Positions 11,630-24,235 are shown, numbered from the stretch's first letter. The stretch: DNA of 64,000 bases from Tetrastigma voinierianum (GCA_016808115.1 JAEQBH010001385.1:290001-354000); one strand, 5' to 3'. Made by a program: numbers and translations. The notes: generated from the sequence alone by a model not told the origin.

Positions 11630-13108
11630 TGAGGAGCATTTCGAATGGTAAAAAGGAATTAGTGAACCGGGTCACAGCTGATCACTATGAAAACAATGGT
11701 AATTTGATTAAAAAACCTTTTGAAAACCTAATTTAGAAAATTTAACTCTTCGATAACTTTTGACCTAAATTTGATAAAAATGCCCTTCATATTTTTTTAC
11801 GAAAATAATTTTTTCTTTTAAAAGACGATGTAAATACATGAAATGAAGAATAGTGTTTTTGTTCAAAATGGGTTTTTTTTTTAAGAAAAAACATGAAAAA
11901 TGTTAGATTCATAAGTCTAAGGTTATTTGATATATTTTAACCACATATTTCTTAAAACAAAGTTTTACAACCATGTAATGCAATATATATATATAAACAA
12001 GAAATACAAATAATGGGAGCTAAAAAATGTATGTGTAACATAATCTAAGTACGGAAAATGTGGGTTACTCCGTAACATTATCCTCCAGATAGACAAAAGA
12101 GAAAAAATAAGATGGAAGTGATGATCGAAGGGGACAAGTTTGGGTAGGGAGACGAAATTCAAAACCGAGCTTGGCTTATCCCGGATTAGATATAGGCTTT
12201 GATCATTTCATTTGTTTTCCGGGATAAGAATAAAAGGCTGTCTGTCTATTTGTGGAGTTACACGACAAGATGATACGGCGTCGTTTAGCCATTTTCCTTT
12301 GGGCTCTACGTCCATATTTGAGATGGATTTTGGACTCTAAGTGTCGTAGAGAATGGCAATTTGACTCCACCACGGCATGTTTTCGATGGCGGTCTCCCCA
12401 ATGTCGTCTAATCATCCATTCAATTTCAAGTATTTTTATCTCCACCTCTATGGCTCTATATTCTCTTTTTTAGTACACTAATATGTTAAGAACTTAAGAT
12501 TGTGAGAATCAGCGAGCTGGGGCCGGGAGAAGAGAATCTTACAAGGATTTGACCAATTTTCAGAAAAAATAAAATAAAATAAAAGTGGTAGTGGGCTTGG
12601 GCTATGAAAGTGTTTCAACCAATTTTGAGAGAAAATTGAACATGTCATCAAAAGAAGAAACAGACCCATTCATCAGGTTTACCGATTTAATCATTAATTT
12701 AAGTGGTTCATAGCAGATTTGATGGCAAGACGATTTAAAGAGGTGAATAAAACCAGAAACATGACCAGTTGATAGTTAAACCCATTCGATCCATCCATCC
12801 AATCCAATTTTCAAAACATTGATTTCTCAACTAAAGTAGTGATTTTCTAATGTTTGGCAATATATTTTGTAATAGGAAGCAAATTTCTACGCAAACGAGT
12901 TCAAGAGCTCATTAGCAATGGGAGGGATACTGGATTCCAGACTGATTCTTGGATATTGGAGGAGCCTCATTCTAAATTTCTAATTTACTTCTTCAGGAGA
13001 TTGCCTTAGTTGACCTATATATATATAAGAGAGGTTACGAGTATTAATGGATCCCAAGGTCTCTTACCATAAGATATAGAAGATAAAATTATTGCATTCA
13101 TTATTTTT

Positions 13109-13565
13109 GAGGATGAGAATTGCCACGATGAAATTTTAAACATTTCACGATGGATATGAGATAAACTTTTTGACATTATATAAGTATGGATTCCTCTCAA
13201 CTTAGTAAGCATGTTTTAAAGTCATAACCGCCCCTTGGGCCCAAAATGGATAATATCTACATGGTTGGGCCTAGTCATTACAAATGGTATCAAAGTCGAT
13301 CCCTAACCCCATATGGAGGTCCATTTCGTTTGGTCTCATAGGAGATGTTTGTCTAATTGACCCCGTAATCCCATGAAACACAACAAGGATGTTGTAACAA
13401 GATATAGGGTGTTTGTCAGATCCTATATTGGATAAGGCAGAAACTTCTAACACTATATAAGTATGAGATCTTCTCAACTTAATAGACGCATTTTAAAGTT
13501 GTGATGACCCCTTGGACCCTAAACAGATAATATTTATATTTACATGATTGGGCATGATCATTACA
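13109..13565 (+). mobile_element. TRIM (terminal-repeat retrotransposon in miniature)
   Basis: Two diverged direct repeats of about 174 bases, 13109-13282 and 13392-13565, flank a core of about 109 bases. Both share 'attatataagtatg', 'ctcaactta', 'gcattttaaagt'-like and 'cccttggaccctaaa'-like blocks and end 'catgattgggc...tcattaca'. Right after the left repeat, 13285-13303 reads TGGTATCAAAGTCGATCCC, a tRNA-iMet primer-binding site. The right repeat starts TGTTGTAACAAG. There is no coding capacity, and the total of about 457 bases is a normal TRIM size. The left boundary is placed by length only; I could not confirm a target duplication. Confidence 0.78.
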
Positions 13566-14166
13566 GGTATAGTGATATGTAGGTGGAGCTTTGGGCAATG
13601 TTACAGGTTTGAAACTTGCTTGGAATGGCAGGTATCAAAGAGTGTCTCTTAAAGCAAATTGTTTGGTGGTTGTGAAATGTTATACAGAAGCCTATTCCGT
13701 TTCCACGATTGCAAAAATCTTAAGAGGATGATATATCAAGATAGGTTTTAGCCTATGTGTTTTTCGCAAATAATCCCCCTAATTTGGAAGAAATAATAAT
13801 AATTAGTATTATTATTATTATTATTTAAATTAAAATTTATTTCAAACTAAAAATATGATTAAAGCTATAATTTTTTATAAAGTTCTTTTTTCTTTCCTAG
13901 AATTTATAACTAGGTTGATTTGATTAAAATACTTTTTTTGTCAATTTTGAAAATTTGATCCCCATCAATTTTGGCCTCATAACACCCTTCGTATTTTCTT
14001 ACAAAAATAACTTATTTAAAGAGATAATATAAATACCATTTTTTTCCACAATGGGTTATTTTTTAAAAAAAAAACATGAAAATGTTAGTTTTAGGATCAT
14101 CTGATGTCACCCACCATGCTTAACTCAAGCAATGTTTTAAAAATCGGACCGTGGTTGAGTCGATGA
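13566..14166. other. Gene-free spacer, AT-rich
   Basis: Contains AT-rich DNA, an (ATT)n patch at 13802-13823 and, at its right edge, 'ttttaaaaatcggaccg', a motif common at ends of plant repeats. No coding signal seen. Confidence 0.6.
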
Positions 14167-14782
14167 TGTGAGTACCATGGATTTTGGGCCCAAAACCCAT
14201 TATCCAATAGGCCCAACATTCGCACGGGCCCATTGCCTAATTTAAACCCCAATAAGGCCCAAAACAGCCTGTTACCTCAAAACCATATGGGGGTTACTCA
14301 TACGGAAAAACCTACGCCCCGTCTGAATTCCCGATTCTCCTAGTCGGCCGTACTATCGTTTACAAGATATTCATCCACATATCTCTTAATTCATTACGTC
14401 TCAAAACTATAATCCTAAATAAGAGAGAATTGGTCCTTGATAAGGAAAGCCAAATTTTATCATTAGATCGGTAACATTATCCCTCCTAAAATAAGGGAGA
14501 TTTGGTCTCTGATAAGGAAGGAGCAATTCTACCGCCAACATCACAAGATTATCTTTCCAAAAATCAAGGAGAAATTCAAATATAAAACAAAAATTCCCCA
14601 CGAGGAAAAGGCATGAAACCCTAACCATCCTACTTTCTTTTCCTTCTTCTGCATCATTTAGCTAACTTAAGCATCGGAAAGGCGACCAGCACACTGCCGC
14701 TGGATCCCTTTTTTTTTTTTTTTTTGTAGGTTTATATCAGACCGTTGATGCCCCTTGAGGTCAAACGAACTAGGTACCGACA
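14167..14782 (+). repeat. 5' LTR of the Tat element
   Basis: Starts TGTGAGTACC and ends ACCGACA before the primer site. Shared blocks with the 3' LTR include 'ctcaaaaccatatgggg', 'gttactcat', 'cctaaataagag', 'ttagatcggta', 'catcacaagattatctttcc' and 'gttgatg'. A poly-T run of 18 bases sits at about 14708-14726. Confidence 0.85.
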
Positions 14783-14784
14783 TT

Positions 14785-14802
14785 TGGCACCGTATGTGGG
14801 AA
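14785..14802 (+). other. Primer-binding site of the Tat element
   Basis: Reads TGGCACCGTATGTGGGAA, a mutated form of the TGGCGCCGTCTGTGGGAA sequence typical at this point in plant Gypsy elements. It lies two bases after the LTR end. Confidence 0.75.
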
Positions 14803-15236
14803 TCGAACAAAAAGTCTCATCGATGATGTCTGCGGGAAACTGGCTCAGATGGTTATCAGAGTAGCCCTCGGGTCGCCCCGGTGGTTCGAGGGTTCCCCTC
14901 CCACCGCGTCTGATTCTTCGACAGGTTGCAATGGCTAGCAACCTGAGTGATCCGATCCACGAAGATCAATTTCACTGTTGGCGTCGAGATATGGAGAAGA
15001 AGCAGGGAGAAGCAAGTGAGGCAGTAAGAGGAATTACGAGACATGATGAGCACTGCGGCGTGAAAGCGATCACTACGGTCCCAGTAGAAAGGCGTGAGAC
15101 TTGTGAGAGAGGCTCGAGATGAGTGGTCGAGCAAGCATCCGGTCGTTAGCGATAAAGGAAAGAAGTCCATACATGCCCATGACACCTTCTGAATTAAGGC
15201 CCCGGTTGGCGTGCCGGCCATCCAGAGATACTAAAT
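14803..15236 (+). other. Tat element leader
   Basis: Untranslated leader and possibly the first codons of gag: an open frame at 14931-15122 begins MASNLSDPIHEDQFHCW and is basic, but I could not match it to a gag N-terminus. It is interrupted at about 15237 by the next LTR and resumes near 18900. Confidence 0.5.
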
Positions 15237-18200
15237 TGTGATGCCCCGATTAGGGCTACGATACCACTAAGTGTGACACCCACTTCCTTCGGGTCGACTT
15301 TCGATTGGCGGAGGTCCGAACCAAATCCGAGATGCCACTAAATTGTGATGCCCCCATTGGGGCTACATTACCACTAACTTTTATTTACTATAACTTTAAA
15401 AGCTCATTCATATAATGTTAACATTCTACTTGTATTATATTCTATAACAAAGAGCATTACAAAAATATATACATAAACTCCATATATGAAGTGTTCAACA
15501 TTTACATTGTTTACAAAAAAGAAACAAAAGACATATACATTATACCAAAATCTTCCGCTGGAATATCCGTATGGGCTTATAAATGGTGGGAATTTACACA
15601 TATGGATCTAATTTCAACAAGTGGGTCATCCCACTTTAACACTTGCATATCTTTATGACACATATAACATGTACATATATTTATTCCATTTCTCATGTCT
15701 ACTTTCTTTTCTCATAACATTTTTCTTTTCTTATCATATTTCATATACTTTTCGTGTCATTTTATACTGTATTTCTTGTTCTTGTAATTGTATACTATCA
15801 TCGCATAGCAGTGCTATACTTCTCATATCATATCATATACATTATACATTTCCTTTACATATACTTTTCATTTTCTTTACGCTCATGTCGCGAATACTAC
15901 AGTGGATACTGAGAGAATCGTATGTACCAAGGTACGACACCGTTTTCTTATCTCGTATGTACCTGAAGGTACTATCACTGCACGAGACAAAGGATTCTAT
16001 CTCTATGCACCCGACAGCTCATCACCGCACGAGACAAAGGATCTCTATATGACCCAAACTGTCGCTTATACGATCCAAACGGTATCTATGTCATCACCCA
16101 AACTGGCCTCTCGGGAGACCAGATCCGTGACGTCGCGAAGAATATTCCTATGCGCACGCCTATCTATTCATCTACCCGTCAAGGCGTGCAATCGCATTAT
16201 GTTTAATAACTGTTATGTATTAGAAAGATATCTCATACATGAATACCTACCGATATCATGTATACTTTAGGAGATGTCTCGCATCAAATAATCTTTTATA
16301 GATGTTGAACTCGCATCTTCTTCATATAACAAATTCATATACTTATTTGTACTTTTATTATACTTATACTTATTTAGGAACGTACTATCCTAATATATAA
16401 GATTAAGTCTGGGCCATATTACACTAGGATAACTAAATACTCATTTTCAAGGGTCTTAACTCTATAATACACTGTTCTTTGTACTCATTTGAAGCCTATG
16501 CGCTGGCGGTTCTTCTCCAACTGAATCACCCAAATCTGAGTTAACTAAAACTTAAGATATGTCCTAAACAACCGGAACTACTCTATATTCAAAACAGAAC
16601 CAGAAATTGGCTTGAACATAGCCCCACTTTGAGTGAATTTCTGGGCCAAATGGGTCAGAATTTAAAGATACCTAGTTCAGGGAGATTGCTCTCCTTGAAG
16701 TCTAGTTTACCCAGCAACTTGAATCACTCAATTCGGATAAGAAATGACCACGTTATGGCCAAAATACTAACGTTGGTCCAAAACATAACATTGGGTACCA
16801 TACACTTTGGTACCAGTCGACCAAAACACATGTGGTACTGGTACCACACTGTTTGGTACCGGTACCAAACCTCGAAAATGCCCAGAAATGGTGGTTTTTC
16901 TCCCATTTTTCCATATATTTCCACCCAAACCAACTCAATACTCAATACACACATCAAAACCACTCCATATTCATCTTGTAACCTCTATTCTACTCAAATC
17001 ATCTTTCAATACTTATCTTACTTCAAAACCTTTCGCGAATTACCTCCCAAAACAACTCTAATATGGGTCATAACCATGGTTCAAAACTGCAGACCCACAT
17101 CGACTCCTGACTCATCCTCGAGGCATCGGGTCGCGTGATCGGTCACAGATCGCCGATACTAAAATACATGATTAAAATATTTAAAAATTATTAAAATTTA
17201 TATAAATTATTCGAAATATATATATAATTAAGGAAGATAAAATCTAATAAAACAAATTATTTATCATTTCATGCTAAAAATATATATGTAATTATAATTT
17301 TTTTCATGTATTTGTAAAAGTATATTGAGATAGATTTAAAAAAAAATTATTTATCATTTCATGCTAAAGATTAAATAAAAAAGCAAATAAATTTATTTAT
17401 TTTATATATTTGCTTATTTAATATTTAAATTTTCTAAAAATAACTATAAATCTTATTTTAAAATATAAATACATTTACATTTAATAAATAATATGTAATT
17501 TAAAAATTTAATTACGAAACGACGCTATTGCTCGGTGAGACGAAACGACGCTGCTTCTCCTCTCATGTCGGCTAAAACGTAACCCTTGTTCCCGGCTCCA
17601 GCATAATTGCAAATTCTAGTGGGGAGGGGCGGTCATCGGAAGAAGAAGAGGAAGAAGAAGAAGAAAGATTGACCCGTTGAATGCCGATGGAGATTCGACC
17701 TTCACTCGGGCCCGTTGTTTGGAGCAAGCGCACCGCGACGGCTACGAAGCGGCGATCGCAAAGAGGTAAAGTTCCGGGCCTAACTTTCAATCGTTTTCTT
17801 TCCTCCTCTTAGCTCTTCTTCCGTTCTTCTTTCTTCTTGAGATTTCAATGTCAAAATCTCAGATCCGGATTCTAGGAGGAAGAATAACGTTTTTTTTTTA
17901 AGTTTTTCAGAAAGCAAATCAAGTAGCAGGTGGGTTCAAATTTTTTGTATTCTCATGTCGATATGAAATTATATCACTGTGTCTGGGTTTTTCGCAGGAA
18001 TCCTGAAATTTTCAATTTTTTCAAATTTTTCGTTCCTTCGTGCTGAGGGATTTGATTTGCTGAGTTCAACCGAGTCCACCGAGTCATCTCGGGAACTCGG
18101 TCGATTTTACCAAGTTTTAGCGAGTTATACCGAGTTTCAACCGATTTCATGCTTGCCTCAGACTGTGTCCAGACGATATGTGGTTGGGCGTAGCCTACAT

Positions 18201-18899
18201 TTAATCTGCTGAGTCGCACGGACTCACTGAAGCTCAACCCCGTCATAACCTACACATAAACCAAACATAAAAGATTAGTTGTGGCTCGTTTAAACCCAAA
18301 CTCCATTACTTGCAATTAAACCATGAATCCAACCTCAAACGGAGGATTCCATACTCTTCAGACTATTTAGGTTTTACCAACTTCTACTTCAAGAAATCTG
18401 TGGTCGATGAAATCCTAACAAAACCCTAGGTTTTGGGACAAGCTACTATCCATACAATTCCATGGAAATCCATACAAAACTTTAGAATTCCATACAATTC
18501 CATACCTTTGATCTTCCTTGAACTCCTCTTCTCCTTCTCTTCTCTTCTTGTTCTTCTCTTCTCTTTACATGGGAGCCCTAACTTGGGAGACCAAAAATGA
18601 GATATTTTTTATCTCCTCTTTTTATACTTAATTTTCCCTTTAATTACTCATTAGTCCTCCATTTATTTTCTATTTGGAAATTAAATTTATGCTATTTCAC
18701 TTTAACCTCTCATCTTCTTGTCATATGACCTTCATATCCTATTTTGACAATTTACACGTTTGCCCTTATACCTTGTACAAATTTCCAGGTTTCGAAATTT
18801 ACTCACTTAGCAAATTAATAATTACGAAAAATTCAAATTATGCCCACAAAATACCCTAAGCATGTCGAAAACGACTAGGGTATACTTAGGGGTGTTACA
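15237..18899 (+). mobile_element. Tekay/Del-like solo LTR inserted in the Tat leader (split by a MULE-like insert)
   Basis: Starts TGTGATGCCCCG and ends GGGGTGTTACA, the terminal pattern of long plant chromovirus (Tekay/Del) LTRs. It has no coding content of its own. A second, related copy lies at 31246-33370: both have 'gctacgataccac' near the start, 'cattcatata', 'atagca(g/a)tgctat(a/g)cttctcatatcat' and a 'ggggtgtta' end. Positions 17067-18250 are a later insert. No target duplication was found, so the left end could be earlier; the first 45 bases recur about 108 bases further on (15332-15381). Confidence 0.65.
17076..18241. mobile_element. Pack-MULE-like insert with a 9-base target duplication
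   Basis: GTCATAACC occurs at 17067-17075 and again at 18242-18250, immediately around an 1166-base block that breaks the LTR. A 9-base duplication is the Mutator (MULE) signature. The ends are rich in GACTC/GAGTC motifs in opposite orientation (for example 'cgactcctgactcatcctcg' on the left, 'gagtcgcacggactcac' on the right), as weak inverted ends. The interior has a GC-rich stretch at about 17560-17770 unlike its AT-rich surroundings, ending AAAGAG-gtaaagtt like an exon-intron border, followed by a CT-rich stretch like the start of an intron. This looks like the captured 5' end of a host gene. No transposase is present. Confidence 0.65.
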
Positions 18900-19249
18900 G
18901 CCCTCGACGATGTAGATACTCTAGCAGATGACGAAGCATTCTTAGGCGTCACAAATCCTCCCCAAAGAAAAAGAAAAGCAATAAAGATAGATCGCCCTCG
19001 AGACATTCACACGCCCGCATTCAATTCTAATGGTGGTACGGCTCCACCAAGCAATGGCCGAGGTCAGAATACAAACTAAGCGCCCGAACATTTAGTTTAC
19101 CTACGGGCGCAATGCCCATGCAACCGGTTTACCCCGTCTTCGAAACAGTGCCCTCTCCTGCGCTCTACATGCTGCCCACAACCGCGATCTAAGGTCCCAA
19201 TGACATACTCTCTTCGCCCCTAGGGCAACACATCCTAGATTACAAGCCA

Positions 19250-20040
19250 CCCTGAGAGTTCATCATGCCAACCTTCGCTATGTTCAACGGCTCTAGCGAT
19301 CCTTATGACCACATGCTCCACTACAACCAGGCGATGACTCTAAACGCTGGGAATGATCAATTGCTATACAAAGTCTTCTCGGCTAGTCTCCAAGGGTCGG
19401 CGTTGGCTTGGTTCCACAGGCTCCCAAGCAATTCAGTGAATCCGTTCGGTGAACTCTAGACCGTATTTATCTCCCAATACCTATGCTCAGTGCGGCAGAA
19501 GAGGAATATTAGTTCTTTGCATACCATAATAAAGCAAGAGGAGGAAATCATATGGGACTTCACCAGAGATTCGGGCAAGCCATTCAGCAGGTAGAGATTT
19601 ACAACATGGACATAGTCCTTCAGAATTTTAGGAAGAGCTTCGTGCCATCCACCCCGTTCTTCCACTCAATGTCGTTAAACCCACCAGCCACAATGGAAGA
19701 ATTGTACAGATGGGAAAATAGATATTCCATTTTAGAAGACAATATCCGTGCGGCGACTCAAACTGTCATAATCACAAGCAAGGCGGTTGGAAACGGTAAG
19801 CCGGAAGGGAAAAAGTCGTCTGAACCCGACGAAGGACAGGACAAAAATCAGAAGCGACCTCAAGCCCAACCTCATAAGAAGAGGGAACCCCGGTTGTTCA
19901 CTCCTCTGAATATCACCTATGAGAGGCTACTGCCCCCCTCATTCACAACTTGCCAGATTTCAAATGGCCCGCGCCAATCTAGACGGACCCCTCTTAGAGA
20001 AACCCATCTATGCGATGCGACTATCACAGGGATCATGTGA
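19250..20040 (+). pseudogene. Tat element gag
   Basis: Frame 19265-19459 gives FNGSSDPYDHMLHYNQAM, YKVFSASLQGSALAWFHRL, the conserved Retrotrans_gag capsid pattern, then a stop (TAG at 19457). It continues after a frame change as SLHTIIKQEEE and, at 19552-20040, FRKSFVPSTPFFHSMSLNPP followed by ATMEELYRWENRYS and a basic tail. At least one stop and one frameshift break it. Its product would be the capsid protein of the particle. Confidence 0.85.
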
Positions 20041-20970
20041 ATGAGACCAACAGGTGTCTAAGCCTAAAATTCCCGATAGAAAGACTGATTAAAGCGGGGC
20101 ACCTCAAGAGATACATCAAGGAAGTTGATTGTGAGGAGGAATCCGCCCCTACATCAAGCAGAGTCACAATTGGCGTGATCGCACCGCCCGAGCCAAGGCT
20201 TGCCATAAACTATATACTGGGAGGGTCGCTTAACGATCAGTACCAATCAAAACGCCAACAAAAGAAGCTCTTGAGAGCGCCACTGGCCAAACTCGTGTAC
20301 GTAATCCCCATGGGCTGTGAGTCGAAGAGACTAGCTCTAATAGACTACCGGTCCTTTCCTCAATAAACCAAATAAGGTCATCGCGCTTCATTACGATGCA
20401 CTCCAGATCACCCTTTTATTAACGGCTTGGACGTGGCACGGTGTTGGTAGATCCCCGGCAAATACGATTTGTTACAACCGCCTCGCTTTCAACCGTGTGA
20501 TGAAGCTTTCCCCCACTAATGTTGAACTCAACTGCTTAACTCCTCCTCCGCTTTAACGGGCGCAACAACCACAACCCGAGATATCACGCTCAGACAAGCA
20601 GGGCCAATCGCCAATGTGTTTTGTTCGCTTGTCGAAGATCTAGGGCCATACAATTGCATAGTAGGCAGGAACTAGATGCACTCGATGAAGGTCGTCCCTT
20701 CAACATATCATCAAATGGTCAGTTATTTAACTAGCGCGGCAGACGCACCTTCCGGCAATTATCCGCCACGGCAATGCGCTACCACCATCCATGCGAAGAG
20801 AGAGAACAAAAAGGTTCAGATGATCTCCCATTTGGGGATCACCAATTATCCACGCGAAGAAAATATCCGCCGGGCTATGGATCCTCCTCGAGGCGCAGAA
20901 GATCGACGGGCCAAAAATTCACATACACCAGACTCTATTATCCGGCGAAGAAAAAGAACAGCTACAACGC
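20041..20970 (+). pseudogene. Tat element protease and pol linker
   Basis: Follows gag in changing frames. At about 20150-20230 the stretch APPEPRLAINYILGGSLND corresponds to the segment that precedes protease in Tat polyproteins. The protease part (about 20370-20680) can be followed only in fragments, and the DxG active site is not recognisable. Beyond it, 20690-20970 has the region before reverse transcriptase. Non-functional. Confidence 0.6.
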
Positions 20971-21590
20971 GTATTGTTGGGGAACGCAGATGTATTTGCC
21001 TGGAGCCACTCAAATATGGCAGGGATTGACCTAACGTTGGCCTCCCATAAACTGAATGTGATTGCTACGGCAAAGCCTATTAGGCAAAAGGTAAGGGACT
21101 TTCATCCGGACCGCCATCAAATTATCCAGACAGAGGTGGATAACTTATTGAATGCAGGATTTATCAAAGAAGTGAAGTATTCTGAATCGCTTGCAAACGT
21201 AGTAGTCGTCCTAACAAAGGGCGACAAATGGCGGGTATACGTTGACTACATGGACCTCGATGAGGCATGCCCAAAAGACAGCTTCCCCCTACCACGAATA
21301 GATCATATCGTTGATGGCTCTATCGGGCATAGGATGCTTTCATTTCTAGACGCTTTCTCCAGCTATCACCAAATTCCAATGCACCCGCCAGATGCAGAGA
21401 AAACGGCCTTCATTACGCCACACGGGCTATACTGTTATAACGTTATGCCCTTTGGTTTAAAGAACGTCGGGGCAACCTATCAGAGACTGGTAACCAAGAT
21501 ATTTTGGCCGCTAATCGACAGAAAAATGGAAGTCTATATTGATGATATGTTTGTCAAGACTAAAGAGCGCCTGACATACGGCATGTGAAA
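20971..21590 (+). pseudogene. Tat element reverse transcriptase
   Basis: Longest intact pol segment (about 204 codons): begins VFAWSHSNMAGIDLTLASHK, then KWRVYVDYMDLDEACPKDSF, SFLDAFSSYHQIPMHP, VMPFGLKNVGATYQRL and the catalytic YIDDM. The polymerase aspartates (D in SFLDAFS, DD in YIDD) are retained. It stops soon after (TGA at 21586-21588), and the connection domain beyond is broken by small deletions. Family role is copying the element RNA into DNA; this copy cannot do so. Confidence 0.92.
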
Positions 21591-22279
21591 CAGAACCCGT
21601 CAGGTAATTAATCTGTGATGAACTTAACCCCTAAAATGTGCATTCAAAGTCAATTTAAGCAAATTCCTGGGCTTCATAGTGATGCAGAGGTGGATTGAGG
21701 CTAATCCTATCCAACTCAGTGGCCAGGAATCTCACCTCACCACCGTAAAAGGGGCACAAAGAATTGACCGCCTAGCCGCTTGTGGCACCCATCTCTCACT
21801 CTTCGATCGATTAAGTTGTTTTTACCACCTCAGGGGCTGCCGCAATGGACGGGATACACGCACTGCCTCATGGTAGAAATCAAGCACATCTCACCGAACC
21901 ACCCATTCCGACTAGCCTCGAACAAGGGAATCGCCACCTTTCATAGTTGTTTATGATGTTTCAAGAAGTGCGCTTATTCAAAGAAGAGCAACCCAGCAGG
22001 GGCTCCATATTCCTTCATAAGCAAGTCTCTATCTGAGGTAGAAACCCGATATACCCGTTTCGAGCAGGCGGCTCTAAGCCTCGTGGTAGCCCCAAAAACT
22101 CGCCTACTTCCAGCAGCCACCGTCTTACCAACCTCCCTCCGAAGCACTATACATAAGCCCGACCACGTGGCGACGTGGCTCGGGCAATCAACGGCGGAGG
22201 TCGCACCAATTTAAACCCCGGTCAGCGCCAAAGGGATGTGCACCGGCTAACTTCCTAGCGTATTCTCAACCGTAAATGG

Positions 22280-22770
22280 AACCGATGTAAATCCGATCGG
22301 TGGACTCTAAATGTGGACGGTGCCAATTACGCATCGGAGCCGCCTAGTGGTCGCAACTTAAAGCTCCCACCGGAGAAGCTCGTTGTGAGCAAGCCATACG
22401 GCCTAAATTTCGCTCTAACAACGGCTCTAATATGAAGCAATCATAGCTGGGCTCGACCTAGCAATCTCCGTGTCCTCAAAGAAAATCTTCATAAGAAGCG
22501 ACTCTCAATTGGTGGTCGGACAGGTAAACGGAGAGTATGAAACAAGAGATCAACGTATGGTCAAGTATGTGAGTTTGATTAACCTACGATTGGGAAGTTT
22601 TGCTGCTTGGCGGTTGGAGCATGTCCCGAGAAGCTCTAATGAAAAGGCGAACGCTTTGGCTACCGTAGTTATGTCCCTACCACTAAAAGAGATAGTGCTC
22701 CTCCCCGTATACTATCAAGCAGAGTCGTCGATCACTACCAACCAGGTTAATGAGGTAGGTGCAACCTGAC
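22280..22770 (+). pseudogene. Tat element archaeal-type RNase H
   Basis: Readable pieces: WTLNVDGAN near 22305, YEAIIAGLDLAIS near 22430, then an open frame 22470-22769 with IRSDSQLVVGQVNGEYETRD and LEHVPRSSNEKANALAT. The catalytic D, E, D positions and the late acidic/asparagine box can be identified, but frames change between the first pieces. This second RNase H between RT and integrase is the hallmark of the Tat lineage. Confidence 0.85.
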
Positions 22771-22839
22771 CTTCGTGGGATTTAATTCAGAGGTCCGCTA
22801 CTTAAGTTCGGGAACTTTGATAACAAAGCAAAGCCCCAG

Positions 22840-23830
22840 AAGATCACACCAAATGATTCTCTCTCATTAACGATCAGTTATATAAACGATCCCTAGGTGG
22901 ACCCCATCTGAAATGCCTCACTCAACACCAGGGACAATACGTACTGGCTGAACTCCACAATGGGATATGCAAGAATCATCCTAGCGATAAGACATTGGCA
23001 CATAGAGCCCACACCCAAGGCTACTACTAGCCAACCATGCTAGTTGACGCCACCGCGTATGTTAGAAAATGTGATCGCTGCCAGCAACAAGCCCCTGTCT
23101 CAAAACTCCCGACCTAAGATCTGACAACCATAACAAGCCCCTGGCCCTTCGTTCAATGGGGCAATAATATAGTTGGGCCATTACCTCCGGCCCCGGCTCA
23201 AAAGAAGCTATTGTTAGTTGCCACCGACTACTTCAACAAGTATATAGAGGTCAAAGCCTTTGCATCCATCAAAGACAAGGAAGTCATTCAATTCGTATGG
23301 AAAAATATAGTGTGTAGATTCGGGATACCCCGATCAATTGTAACGGAAAATGGGTTGTAGTTCAATAGCCAGGTGTATAGGAACTTCTGCAACGAACTAA
23401 AAATCAAAAACCTATACTCCACCCCGCGGTACCCACAAAGCAACGGGCAAGCAGAAGCATCTAACAAAATGCTCCTGTCGCTCTAAAAAAACGCCTACAT
23501 TCGACCAAAGGAAAATGGGTAGAAGAGCTACCAGGAGTATTGTGGGCCTACATAACAACCAGTCGAAAGCCGATTGGGGAATCACCGTTCACCCTTACAT
23601 ATGTGATAGAGGCTATCATCCCCACGGAAATCGGGATGCCCATCATTCGGGTAAAGAGAAGTACATGGAGGCGACAACGAAACCATAATCAAAAAGACAT
23701 GGGCGCGGTGAAGAACTTTAGGAGCGTCGTGTACGTAGCTTCACCCGGTAGTGTGAGGAGGTTAGCAAGTTGTAGCCTGGCCAGTGACAAACCACATTAC
23801 ATTCAAGCCGAAGTGGTCTAAGGAAGGGTT
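22840..23830 (+). pseudogene. Tat element integrase
   Basis: The H2C2 zinc site reads ELHNGICKNHPSDK ... YVRKCDRCQQQAP (about 22945-23095). The core has LLVATDYFNKYIEVKAF (first Asp) and FGIPRSIVTENG. In the second, the usual D of TDNG is replaced by E. Next come a TAG in place of the following residue, then PRYPQSNGQAEASNKM (Glu retained). The C-terminal part at 23540-23821 has SPFTLTYVIEAIIPTEIG. Three or more in-frame stops make it inactive. Confidence 0.88.
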
Positions 23831-23984
23831 TTTGAAAGCAAATCATGGGCGTGAAGTTCGACCAGCCCGGGGAAGGACATTACCGCGGTGGTTTGTATGC
23901 ATGGACCAATGACATATAAAAATGCTTTAAGAGGACATCATGGAATATGATTAAGGAATAAAACTTATATTTACTATTTTGAAG

Positions 23985-24028
23985 ACAGGGAGCTTTGTTC
24001 CAATTGTGTATATACATTTGTACTTATA

Positions 24029-24060
<32 letters not shown>

Positions 24061-24068
24061 CTTATTTG
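23985..24068. repeat. (TG)n/(TA)n microsatellite
   Basis: A short 'tgtgtgtgtg' run followed by about 12 TA units at 24038-24060. Confidence 0.9.
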
Positions 24069-24235
24069 TTGAGTAGGGACAATCGGTTCTTAAGCACTGA
24101 GCAGACCATATGAGACGGTTGTTCCCAGAATGTAGAATGCCATGCACCTCAAGAAGTATTATCAATAGTGTATTCTTTGAGGAAGCGACATCGAGATCCA
24201 TCCTTTACACACATTTCCCCTTACTCCTGATCACT

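Noticed and set aside
12203..12473. Opposite overlapping frames of 80 and 73 codons
   Set aside because: Mirror frames on both strands over a short GC-richer patch; no family features and no splice or start context.
16629..17138. 169-codon plus-strand frame
   Set aside because: Entirely within LTR sequence and crosses the start of the MULE-like insert; chance opening.
21679..21876. 65-codon plus frame after reverse transcriptase
   Set aside because: Out-of-frame piece of the decayed RT connection region of the Tat element, not a separate gene.
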